A stretch of DNA of 64,000 nt from Pseudomonas taiwanensis (GTDB lineage Bacteria > Pseudomonadota > Gammaproteobacteria > Pseudomonadales > Pseudomonadaceae). Location: contig NZ_QJRF01000029.1 of the NCBI RefSeq assembly GCF_013393345.1, forward strand, positions 1 through 64,000. Direction: 5' to 3'. Below are positions 46,090-53,688 of the stretch, piece by piece. The notes below the pieces were generated by a model. That model did not search any database. It was not told the origin of the DNA and saw only the letters and a program-made list of their open reading frames with translations. The translations under genes were made by a program, and so were the position numbers. The number at the start of each line of letters is the position of its first letter. Position 1 is the first letter of the stretch.

Positions 46090-49008
46090 ATGTACAAAGG
46101 ATTGAAACGGGCCGTTTGCGCCCTGCTGATCGTCGTAGCCCTCTATAGCCTGCTTGGCTTTCTGATCATCCCGGGGATCGCCCTGCGGGTGGCCAACCAG
46201 CAATTGGCCCAGTACGCCACGGTTCCCGCACGGCTGGAGCGCATCCAGCTCAACCCCTTCAGCCTGGAACTGACCCTCTGGGGGCTGCATATCGGCGAAG
46301 ACAGGGCCGAGCAGGTCGGCTTCGAACGACTCTATGCCAATCTGGAAATGGACAGCCTCTGGTCCGGCGCCCTGCACCTTGCGGATGTGGAGCTGGAGAA
46401 GTCCACCACCGAGGTGCTGTTCGCCAAGGACGGCAAGCTCAACCTGACCCAGCTGTTCAAGCTGCCTCCCAGCGAACCCAAGGCGGAAGAACCGGCTGGC
46501 GATCCCTTTCCCCTGCGCATCGACCGCATCAAGTTGAGCGAGGGCGGTTTGCATTTCCAGGACCTGCGCCCGAGCGAGCCCATCGAGTTCGTCTACGACT
46601 CGCTGAATCTGGAACTGCGCAATCTCAGTACGCTGCCCGATGACAGCTCCGAGATGTCCCTGGTCGCCACCGGCCCCTATGGCGGACGGATCGACTGGGA
46701 AGGCCAGATCAGCCTGGTACCGTTCAGTTCCAGCGGCCAGCTGAAGCTCACGGAAGGCAAGATGAAGGCCTTCTGGCCCTACGTCCGCGATGCCGTGCCC
46801 CTGGTGCTGGAGCAAGGCGTGATCAGCCTGTCCACCGAGTACAAGCTGAACCTGTCCAAGGGCACCCAGCTCAACCTGGACAAGATCTGGATCAAGGTGT
46901 CGCCTTTCGCCATGAAGGCGCCGGACAATCGCGCCCTGGTCAAACTGGAGACGCTGGAGGTCAGCGACAGCTCCCTCGACCTGATCAAGCAGGAAGTGGT
47001 GATCGGCAAGATCCATAGCCAGAACCTGGAAACCTGGGCTGCCCGTGAAGCCGACGGCCAGCTCGACTGGCAGAAACTGTTCGCCAGCGAAGCCAAGCCG
47101 GCAGCCAGGAGCGACGAAAAAACCACCCAGGAGGCCGTCGATGACAAGGCCGAGCCGGGCAAGCCCTGGCTGGTGCTGCTGCGCGAAGCCCAACTGCGCG
47201 GCTACAAGGTGCACCTGGCCGATCGGGTGCCCAAGGAACCGGTGCAACTGGAGTTGGGGCCGCTGAACCTGGACCTCAAGGACTTCGACAGCCGCGGCGA
47301 GTCCCCCTTCAACCTGAGCCTCGACACCGGCCTCGGCAAGCAGGGCAAGCTGCAGGCGGTGGGCCAGGTCCAGCTCAAGCCCACGACCGCCAAGCTGCAG
47401 GTGCAGACCCGCGACATCGACCTGCGGGTGGCCCAGGCCTACCTCAGCCCGTTCGTGCACCTGGAACTGCGCAGCGGCATGCTCGACAGCGACCTCAACG
47501 TCGACCTCAAGAGCACCGAACCGCTGGCCCTGGCCATTACCGGCCGCGCCCTGGTGAACCAGATGCACACCCTGGACACCATCAAGGAGCGTGACTTCGT
47601 CAAATGGCAGCAACTGCTGGTGGAAGGCCTCAACTACCAGCACGGCGATACCCTGAACATCGACAAGGTGAGCCTGAGCCAGCCCTACGCGCGCTTCATC
47701 ATCAATGAAGACCTCACCACCAACGCCAGTGACCTGGTGATCAAGCAACCCGCCGAGGCTGGCACTCCAGCCACCACTTCCGCCAAACCGGAACCCGCCG
47801 CCAAGCCCCTGGGCATCCGCATCGGCGGCATCGAGATCAAGGACGGCTCGGCCAACTTCGCCGACTTCAGCCTGACACCGAACTTCGCCACCGCCATCCA
47901 GCAGCTCAACGGCGAGATCGGCACCCTCGACAACCGCAATCCCAAACCGGCCAAGGTCGCAATCAATGGCAAGGTGGATCGTTACGCGCCGGTCACCATC
48001 AAAGGCAGCCTGAACCCCTTCGATCCGCTGGACAGCCTGGATATCGCCACCAGCTTCAAGCGTGTCGAACTGACCACCCTGACCCCCTATTCCGGCAAGT
48101 TCGCCGGCTACCGCATCCGCAAGGGGCGGCTGAACCTGGACCTGCATTACCAGATCGAGAAGGGCCAGTTGAAAGCCGAAAACCATCTCGTGCTGGAACA
48201 GTTGCAGCTCGGCGAGCAGGTATCCAGCCCCGACGCGGTGGACCTGCCGGTGCGCCTGGCCGTCGCCCTGTTGAAGGACACCGAAGGCAAGATCGACATC
48301 AAGCTCCCCGTGGCCGGGAACCTCAACGACCCGCAATTCAGCGTTGCGCCCATCGTCTGGCAGACCCTGCGCAACCTGGTGCTGCGCGCCGTGCAGGCGC
48401 CCTTCAACTTCGTTGCCGGCCTGGTGGGGGGTAGCAGCGAAGATCTTGGCCAGGTTCCCTTCCCCGCCGGCAGCAGCGAGCTCGACACCGATGCACAGAA
48501 GGCCCTGGACACCCTGGCCGACGCACTGAAGAAGCGACCGGCGCTGCGCCTGGAGGTGGAAGGCGCCAGCGCCAAGACCGCCGACGGCCCGCTGCTGGCC
48601 CAGCAGCGACTGGAGCGGGAATACCAGAGTACCTACTACAAGATCGCCCAGCGCCGGGGCGACAAGGTGCCTGCCGAGGCGAGCCAGATCGAGGTTCCGG
48701 ACGACGAGAAAGGGCCTATGCTGGAAGGCATCTACCGCACCCGCCTGAAACAACAGCCTCCGGCCGAGTGGAAGGAACTGGACAACGAGCAGCGCACGAC
48801 CAAGCTGCGCGATGCGGTGCTGGCGTCCTGGGCACAGAGCGATCTGCTGCTGCGCCAGTTGGGCCAGGCCCGCGCTGCCACCATCAAGGATTACCTGGTG
48901 GACCGTGGCGGTCTTGGCGATGAGCGCATCTTCCTGCTCGACGTCAGCCTGGTGGACCCCAACCAGGCCGGAGAAGTGATCACTCCGCTGCACCTGGACA
49001 GCGAGTAG
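46090..49008 (+). CDS. DUF748/AsmA-like large envelope protein
   Basis: A 972-residue protein anchored by an N-terminal helix (about 9-30) with a long periplasmic region of repeated AsmA/DUF748 beta-rich segments, such as IQLNPFSLELTLWGLHIG and IGGIEIKDGSANFADFSL. The C terminus (about 795-960) resembles an OmpA-like peptidoglycan-binding region (VPFPAGSSELDTDAQKALDT). AsmA-like proteins are implicated in phospholipid transport between membranes, so a role in envelope lipid traffic is possible but unproven. Small DUF2845 genes follow nine bases downstream. Confidence 0.85.
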   Translation: MYKGLKRAVCALLIVVALYSLLGFLIIPGIALRVANQQLAQYATVPARLERIQLNPFSLELTLWGLHIGEDRAEQVGFERLYANLEMDSLWSGALHLADVELEKSTTEVLFAKDGKLNLTQLFKLPPSEPKAEEPAGDPFPLRIDRIKLSEGGLHFQDLRPSEPIEFVYDSLNLELRNLSTLPDDSSEMSLVATGPYGGRIDWEGQISLVPFSSSGQLKLTEGKMKAFWPYVRDAVPLVLEQGVISLSTEYKLNLSKGTQLNLDKIWIKVSPFAMKAPDNRALVKLETLEVSDSSLDLIKQEVVIGKIHSQNLETWAAREADGQLDWQKLFASEAKPAARSDEKTTQEAVDDKAEPGKPWLVLLREAQLRGYKVHLADRVPKEPVQLELGPLNLDLKDFDSRGESPFNLSLDTGLGKQGKLQAVGQVQLKPTTAKLQVQTRDIDLRVAQAYLSPFVHLELRSGMLDSDLNVDLKSTEPLALAITGRALVNQMHTLDTIKERDFVKWQQLLVEGLNYQHGDTLNIDKVSLSQPYARFIINEDLTTNASDLVIKQPAEAGTPATTSAKPEPAAKPLGIRIGGIEIKDGSANFADFSLTPNFATAIQQLNGEIGTLDNRNPKPAKVAINGKVDRYAPVTIKGSLNPFDPLDSLDIATSFKRVELTTLTPYSGKFAGYRIRKGRLNLDLHYQIEKGQLKAENHLVLEQLQLGEQVSSPDAVDLPVRLAVALLKDTEGKIDIKLPVAGNLNDPQFSVAPIVWQTLRNLVLRAVQAPFNFVAGLVGGSSEDLGQVPFPAGSSELDTDAQKALDTLADALKKRPALRLEVEGASAKTADGPLLAQQRLEREYQSTYYKIAQRRGDKVPAEASQIEVPDDEKGPMLEGIYRTRLKQQPPAEWKELDNEQRTTKLRDAVLASWAQSDLLLRQLGQARAATIKDYLVDRGGLGDERIFLLDVSLVDPNQAGEVITPLHLDSE

Positions 49009-49017
49009 GAGCCCTCC

Positions 49018-49308
49018 ATGCGTACGCTGCCGCTCGCCCTGCTGACCCTCGTCCTGGCCGCTCCGGCCGGGGCGGAGAGCATGCGCTGCGGCAGCAAGCT
49101 GATCAGCCTCGGCGACCGCACCTTCGAGGTCCTGCAAAAATGCGGAGAACCGGTGCACCGCGACCTAGTCGGCTACACCCTGGGCTCCTATGACCGTCGC
49201 GAGTTCAACGTGGAGGAATGGGTTTATGGCCCCAACAACGGCATGCTCAGCATCCTGACGTTCGAGGGCAATCGCCTGGTGCGCATTGAAACCCGGCGCA
49301 ATCGCTGA
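49018..49308 (+). CDS. DUF2845 periplasmic protein, copy 1
   Basis: A 96-residue exported protein: signal peptide to about residue 20 (APAGAES), then MRCGSKLISLGDRTFEVLQKCGEP and EEWVYGPNNGMLSILTFEGNRL, the DUF2845 pattern. Two conserved cysteines (near 23 and 42) could form a disulphide. It begins nine bases after the DUF748 gene, so it is probably in the same operon. Function is unknown. Confidence 0.85.
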   Translation: MRTLPLALLTLVLAAPAGAESMRCGSKLISLGDRTFEVLQKCGEPVHRDLVGYTLGSYDRREFNVEEWVYGPNNGMLSILTFEGNRLVRIETRRNR

Positions 49309-49363
49309 CGCCCATCGGCGCCGGGTGTAGGCTGTGGCGACCTCCCGCCATTCGGACATTCCC

Positions 49364-49669
49364 GTGAAGTGCCGCGTCCTTCTCTTCGCCTCGCTGCTGC
49401 TGGCCCTGGGCAACGCCCACGCCTCCTCCACCTTGCGTTGCAACAGCAACCTCATCAGCCTCGATGACACCACCGGCGAAGTCCTGGAGAAGTGCGGCGA
49501 ACCCATCAGCCGTGCCGACCTGGGTTTCAAGGAGGTGGTCGACGAGTACTACCGGCGCAACGAGGTCCGGGTCGAAGAATGGGTCTACGGGCCTCGCAAC
49601 GGCATGTACCAATTCCTCCGTTTCGAGGGCAATCGACTGCGCAATATCGACAGCAAACGGGGCAACTGA
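49364..49669 (+). CDS. DUF2845 periplasmic protein, copy 2
   Basis: A 101-residue paralogue of the preceding gene: LRCNSNLISLDDTTGEVLEKCGEP and EEWVYGPRNGMYQFLRFEGNRLRNIDSKRGN. I chose the GTG at 49364 because it gives a clean signal peptide (KCRVLLFASLLLALGNAHAS); another GTG lies ten codons earlier. No strong ribosome binding site is visible. It is the second of three tandem copies. Confidence 0.82.
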   Translation: MKCRVLLFASLLLALGNAHASSTLRCNSNLISLDDTTGEVLEKCGEPISRADLGFKEVVDEYYRRNEVRVEEWVYGPRNGMYQFLRFEGNRLRNIDSKRGN

Positions 49670-49731
49670 CAGCCGCTCGGACGGAATGCTAGGCTCTGCG
49701 CACTCTTCCCCCGGACAGGATGCCGCCCCCC

Positions 49732-49848
49732 ATGAAAGCCTTTGCCTGCGCCCTTGCAGCCACCCTCCTGCTGACCTTTGACGCCACCGCTGGCACCTTC
49801 CGCTGCGAGAGCAAACTCGTCAACGAAATCGACAGCAAGCGCAACTGA
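49732..49848 (+). pseudogene. DUF2845 copy 3 with a large internal deletion
   Basis: A 38-codon ORF beginning MKAFACALAATLLLTFDATA (a normal signal peptide), then TFRCESKLVNEIDSKRN. The part TFRCESKLV matches the N-terminal DUF2845 motif of copies 1 and 2 (RCGSKLI, RCNSNLI), and IDSKRN matches the C terminus of copy 2 (NIDSKRGN). About 60 residues between them are missing, in frame. It is either a remnant or a small secreted peptide; I favour a remnant. Confidence 0.7.
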
Positions 49849-49858
49849 GCCGCGCGCG

Positions 49859-51313
49859 ATGATCATCCTTCCCGCTGATCAACCCCTCGACTGGCGACGC
49901 CCGCCCGTCATCACCCTGCTGCTGATCCTGCTCAACACCCTGATCTACCTCGTCTACCAGGGCGGCGACCAGGCACGCGTCGAAGAAGCGCAGCAAATCT
50001 ACCTGGACGGCGGCCTGCTCAACCGTGAGCGCGCGCTGTTCATCGACCACCTGGTGGAGCGCGAGAAGTTCGACGCCGACCAGCGTCACAGCATCGACGC
50101 CATGCGCCGCCAATACCTGGCGGCCATCATCCTCCGCGACCTGGAATTCGAGGACTGGTTGCACCGCCTCCCGGCCTACCAGGCCGACCCTGCGTGGCAG
50201 CAGGCACGGCTCAAGGCCGAAGCAGCGCGGGACCTTATCAGCGCCCAGCGGTTCGGCTTCATTCCCAACAAGTTCAGTGTCCAGGGGCTGTCCGGCGCCA
50301 TGTTCCTGCACGGCAGTTTCGATCACCTGCTGGGCAACATGATTTTCCTGTTCATCTGCGGCTTCGCCCTGGAAGCGGCACTCGGACGCTGGGTCTATCT
50401 CGGCCTCTACCTGGCAAGCGGCCTCGCTTCGCACCTGCTTTGGTGGGCCATGGACCCGGTCTGGGTCGCCGGCATCGGTGCCTCGGGGGCGGTATCGGGA
50501 CTGATGGGCATGACCATCGGCGTCTACGGCCTGCGCAAGATCCGCTTCTTCTACTGGCTGGGCCCCCTGATCGGCTACTTCAAGGCGCCGGCTTTGTGGA
50601 TATTTCCCGCATGGCTCGGCAAGGAGCTTTACGGCGTACTGCTGGCCGATGACCACGTGAACTACTACGCGCACCTCGGCGGTCTGGCCTTCGGCTTCCT
50701 CTCGACCTGGACGCTGCACAAGGTGGGATTCCTCAAGGTGGATGAGGCCTATCTGAACAAGGAAGATCCGGACGCGCCGTTCAAGCGCGAGCTGGCAGCC
50801 CTCGACCAGCTCATCGGCCGTTTCGCCCTCGATCAGGCCACCCCGCGCGGCCTCGACCTGCTGCAGCGCTACCCGGGCCGGCTGGCGCTCCTGGAACGGC
50901 TCTATCCCGTGGCCAAGAGTCGCCAGGACAAACCGTTGCTGACCGCGGTACTGAAGCAACTCTTCAGCCTGCCGGAACAAGCGGCCACCCTGCCCCTGCT
51001 GCAGAAGCTGGCCGACGATGTCGCCGATCCGCAGCAACGCCTGCTGCAGCATCCCGCCGTACTGCTGCACTTGCTGCAACGCCTGATCAAGGCCGGGGAC
51101 AGCACGCGCGCGCTGGCACCCTGGCGCCGACTCTGCCAGACGAATCCGGTACCACCGCAGCTTCCCGGGCTGACCCTGCAACTGGCCAAGCAACTGGGCC
51201 AGCGCCAAGACCTGCGCGGAGTCGGTGAACTAGGCCAATACCTGCGCCGAGCCTTCCCCGAAGCGGAACAGACGCGCCAATTGGCGCTGTACCAGCAACA
51301 CCTCGCGCGCTGA
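49859..51313 (+). CDS. Rhomboid-family intramembrane serine protease
   Basis: A 484-residue inner membrane protein with six or more helices in residues about 15-285. The catalytic dyad is visible: Ser209 in GASG and His272 in YYAHLGGLAFG; Asn160 in HLLGNM is the expected oxyanion residue. A long N-terminal soluble insertion (about 40-130) lies between helix 1 and the core, and a helical C-terminal domain of about 190 residues follows (TPR-like, for example GLDLLQRYPGRLALLERLYPV). The substrate is unknown. It begins ten bases after the DUF2845 remnant. Confidence 0.9.
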   Translation: MIILPADQPLDWRRPPVITLLLILLNTLIYLVYQGGDQARVEEAQQIYLDGGLLNRERALFIDHLVEREKFDADQRHSIDAMRRQYLAAIILRDLEFEDWLHRLPAYQADPAWQQARLKAEAARDLISAQRFGFIPNKFSVQGLSGAMFLHGSFDHLLGNMIFLFICGFALEAALGRWVYLGLYLASGLASHLLWWAMDPVWVAGIGASGAVSGLMGMTIGVYGLRKIRFFYWLGPLIGYFKAPALWIFPAWLGKELYGVLLADDHVNYYAHLGGLAFGFLSTWTLHKVGFLKVDEAYLNKEDPDAPFKRELAALDQLIGRFALDQATPRGLDLLQRYPGRLALLERLYPVAKSRQDKPLLTAVLKQLFSLPEQAATLPLLQKLADDVADPQQRLLQHPAVLLHLLQRLIKAGDSTRALAPWRRLCQTNPVPPQLPGLTLQLAKQLGQRQDLRGVGELGQYLRRAFPEAEQTRQLALYQQHLAR

Positions 51314-51319
51314 TAGAAA

Positions 51320-51345
51320 AAGCCCCGCAATTGCGGGGCTTCTCT
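51320..51345. terminator. Bidirectional terminator between rhomboid and csbD-like genes
   Basis: AAGCCCCGCAA and TTGCGGGGCTT (51320-51341) are a perfect palindrome, with A-run to the left and TCTCTTTTT to the right, serving convergent genes. Confidence 0.88.
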
Positions 51346-51358
51346 TTTTCCAGCAGCG

Positions 51359-51556
51359 TCAGAGTCGAGTACTGAAGTCGCGGACTTCCCGCTCCGCCCG
51401 TTCCTTGCTCCAGCCGTAGCGCTCCTGCAACTTGCCGACCAGGTACTCGCTATGGCCTTCAGCCACGTCCAGGTCGTCGTCGGTAAGGTCGCCCCACTTC
51501 TCCTTCATGCGGCCGTTGAGCTGCTTCCATTTGCCTTTGATGATGTCGGCGTTCAT
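51359..51556 (-). CDS. CsbD-family stress protein
   Basis: A 65-residue CsbD/YjbJ-like protein, [21 protein letters not shown] then [25 protein letters not shown]. CsbD proteins are abundant general or osmotic stress proteins of unknown mechanism. GGAG lies upstream of the chosen ATG; the in-frame upstream codon would give an 18-residue non-family extension. It is the second gene after the BON gene, separated by a strong hairpin. Confidence 0.93.
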   Translation of the reverse strand: MNADIIKGKWKQLNGRMKEKWGDLTDDDLDVAEGHSEYLVGKLQERYGWSKERAEREVRDFSTRL

Positions 51557-51577
51557 AGAGATGCTCCCATTGCTGTT

Positions 51578-51607
51578 GCCGGGCCGCTCGGAAAGAGGCG
51601 GCCCGGC
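51578..51607 (-). other. Strong hairpin between the BON and CsbD genes
   Basis: GCCGGGCCGC (51578-51587) pairs with GCGGCCCGGC (51598-51607). There is no T-run, so it looks like an mRNA-stabilising or partial attenuating element. Confidence 0.6.
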
Positions 51608-51613
51608 CAAGGG

Positions 51614-51973
51614 TTAATCGGCGGACTTCAGGCCGTCGGCGGAAACGGCGGTGACACCCTTGATGTTCTTGGCGGTTTCAATGGCCAAGTCACGTTCGGC
51701 ATCGGTTTTCACCATGCCGGACAGTGCGACCACGCCCTTGTTGGTTTCGACCTTGATGTCCATGCCGCTGAGGTTTTTGTCGGCCAGGAATGTCGATTTG
51801 ACCTTGCTGGTGATCCAGGTGTCCGAGACAGCCTCTTCGGCCTTCTGAACGGTGTCGCTAGCTGCCAGCATGGTTTGACCGCTGGTTTCTGCATAAGCGC
51901 CGGTAGCGAACGGCAGGCTGATGGCGGCAGCAGTAACAGCGGCAAAGGTCCACTTGGTGAAAGACTGTTTCAT
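51614..51973 (-). CDS. BON-domain periplasmic protein (OsmY-like)
   Basis: A 119-residue exported protein: signal peptide ending near TGAYAETS, then one BON domain (SDTWITSKVKSTFLADKNLS ... VVALSGMVKTDAERDLAIETAKNIKGV). BON proteins such as OsmY contact membranes and help under osmotic or envelope stress. GAGGAG lies nine bases before this ATG. The upstream DNA shows a near-consensus sigma54 promoter with two dyads, so it may be nitrogen/carbon or stress activated through an enhancer-binding protein. Confidence 0.92.
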   Translation of the reverse strand: MKQSFTKWTFAAVTAAAISLPFATGAYAETSGQTMLAASDTVQKAEEAVSDTWITSKVKSTFLADKNLSGMDIKVETNKGVVALSGMVKTDAERDLAIETAKNIKGVTAVSADGLKSAD

Positions 51974-52042
51974 GAGGGGGTTCTCCTCTTTTCTTCGGAA
52001 CATCTGCAGCAGCTTCCTGGCTGCAGGGTCCCCAGGAATGTC

Positions 52043-52057
52043 GCAAGGCCTGTGCCA
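52043..52057 (-). promoter_or_regulatory. Near-consensus sigma54 promoter before the BON gene
   Basis: The minus strand reads TGGCAC, five bases (AGGCC), then TTGC: an almost perfect -24/-12 element. It predicts a start near 52031, 58 bases before the BON start codon. Confidence 0.7.
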
Positions 52058-52124
52058 GCTTCCGATAAAAGAAAAAAACCAATCAAATCAGCCAGATGGG
52101 AGAATCACCAAAAGGGCCACCACA

Positions 52125-52166
52125 TGCAGTCTGCAAGTTCTCTCCCGAGCGGCCTTGCAGACTGCA
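52125..52166. promoter_or_regulatory. Two TGCAG-N-CTGCA dyads 31 bp apart (probable enhancer)
   Basis: TGCAGTCTGCAAG (52125-52137) and CTTGCAGACTGCA (52154-52166) are perfect inverted repeats, and each contains the 11-bp palindrome TGCAG-W-CTGCA. Their centres (52130 and 52161) are 31 bp apart, about three helical turns, at roughly -99 and -130 from the predicted sigma54 start. This is the layout of an enhancer for an unknown activator. Confidence 0.6.
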
Positions 52167-52180
52167 CGATAAAAGCCGCC

Positions 52181-53599
52181 TCAGCGTGCCACGTTGCTTA
52201 GTCGCGCGATGGTGTCTTCCAGGGCAGTGACCTGGTCCAGCAAGGGCGAAGCCGGATAGCGTGCACGGATGTAGGCCAGCAGCTTTTGCGCCGGCTCCAC
52301 CTGCCCGAGTCCTTCGGCGAAACCGCGCGCCGCCAGCAGGTAGGCGCGGGGAATGTGCGGATAGTCAGGAAAACGCTGGTGCAGGTTGCGCAGCAGACTC
52401 AGGGCTTCGCGAACCTTGTGGCGATCGAGCAAGGCGCCTGCGATCTGCTCGCACACCATGGCGTCGCCCGGAAGAAAATCGGCCTGGAACTGGCGGGCGT
52501 TGAGCAGCGCCGTGGCAGCCAGCGCAGAATTCTGGCGGGCGACCAGGGGCAGGTAATGCTCCAGGTGCCGCAGACAGCGCTCCCGGGCCCCCAATCCGAA
52601 CAGCAACTGGTGGAAACGCTCGTTCAGGCGCAGGTCCTGAGGATCACGCTGCAAGGCGTTGGTGAGTATTTCCAGTGCTCCGTCACTCTGTCCTTCCTTA
52701 AGGCGAATCTCGGCTTCCACGAGTGCTTTGCGGCGGCGCCACTCGCTTTCCGGCAAACCCTGCTGGGTGCCTTCCTCGGCAATGGCAAAGCCCAACGCCC
52801 CCTGATACTGGAACACGGCATAGCCCATCATGCTGCACATCACCACGCCGAAGTATCCGAAGAGGAAGGTGGCGATGGGCATCAGCACCACCTTCGGCAG
52901 ACCACCGGATAGCATCCAGGCCACGTAGCTGGGCGACTGCCAGAGGATGAAGAGAAAGGCGCAGAGGATCAGGTAACGCCAGCCCATGGCCTTGATCACT
53001 TCACCCACCTGGTCTGGGCTCAGCGCCGCACTGAGTTCCTTGCTCAGCGCCAGGCGGATGATGCTGGCCGGCAGCAGGAGCACGATGGCGATGTTCACCA
53101 CCCAGAAGATCGTCTCGCTGTTGAAGTCCGCCGCTAGCCACAATGCCCCCAGCGCAATGGCGAAGACCGCCATCTGCTTGAAGAACAACGAAAAGCCTTC
53201 ACCCGCGAACGCGCTCACCAGTGAGGGCGCTTCGCGAACGCCTTCGCTGCTGGACTCGATCACGCTGTGGAAATACTTGGTGGCGATGCTCAACAGGATG
53301 ACCCAGAGGATCAGCGATCGCGGCATGAACAGGCCTGCGAGGGCCAACAGTGCGCTGAAGGCCATCGGGCCGGTCTGCAGGCCATACGCGAAGAATTGAG
53401 GCAGGCGTTCCCAGAAGGGCTGGGCGGTGTTGGCCGCGCCGAGGAAGGTCAGCTGGCTGCGGCACAGTGGGCAGACGGGGCTGTCGTCAGGCGCATCTGC
53501 ATTCAGGGGAATGCAGCAATCGCCGAAATGGCGCTGGCAGGGCACGCAGTGCCAGGTTGCGGGTTGGGCGGGATGGTACTGGCAGAGCGTCTTGTCCAT
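52181..53599 (-). CDS. Membrane protein with N-terminal zinc-finger and C-terminal TPR-like region
   Basis: A 472-residue protein of unknown function. The N terminus carries a B-box/zinc-ribbon-like Cys/His set (Cys6, His9, Cys18, Cys21, Cys28/29, Cys43, Cys46). Five or six hydrophobic helices span about residues 75-270, with a Cys-poor acidic linker after them; the rest is helical and repeat-like (GALEILTNALQRDPQDLRLNERFHQ; LLRNLHQRFPDYPHIPRAYLLAARGFAEG). It resembles no family I can name. It lies between pnp and the BON gene on the same strand, preceded by the pnp terminator. Confidence 0.75.
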   Translation of the reverse strand: MDKTLCQYHPAQPATWHCVPCQRHFGDCCIPLNADAPDDSPVCPLCRSQLTFLGAANTAQPFWERLPQFFAYGLQTGPMAFSALLALAGLFMPRSLILWVILLSIATKYFHSVIESSSEGVREAPSLVSAFAGEGFSLFFKQMAVFAIALGALWLAADFNSETIFWVVNIAIVLLLPASIIRLALSKELSAALSPDQVGEVIKAMGWRYLILCAFLFILWQSPSYVAWMLSGGLPKVVLMPIATFLFGYFGVVMCSMMGYAVFQYQGALGFAIAEEGTQQGLPESEWRRRKALVEAEIRLKEGQSDGALEILTNALQRDPQDLRLNERFHQLLFGLGARERCLRHLEHYLPLVARQNSALAATALLNARQFQADFLPGDAMVCEQIAGALLDRHKVREALSLLRNLHQRFPDYPHIPRAYLLAARGFAEGLGQVEPAQKLLAYIRARYPASPLLDQVTALEDTIARLSNVAR

Positions 53600-53639
53600 G
53601 ACTGTTCCAGGCACGATGGCGGTTCGCCATTGTCCGGGC

Positions 53640-53668
53640 AAAAAAAGAGGGCCCGCAAGGGGCCCTCT
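53640..53668 (-). terminator. pnp intrinsic terminator
   Basis: GAGGGCCC (53648-53655) pairs with GGGCCCTC (53661-53668); on the minus strand a run of seven or eight T follows. Confidence 0.9.
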
Positions 53669-53688
53669 CTTTCATCGTGCGGCGATTA

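Noticed and set aside
45973-49158. A very long minus-strand open frame (1061 codons) opposite the DUF748 gene
   Set aside because: It is antisense to a well-supported gene and reflects GC-rich codon bias; no domain or ribosome site.
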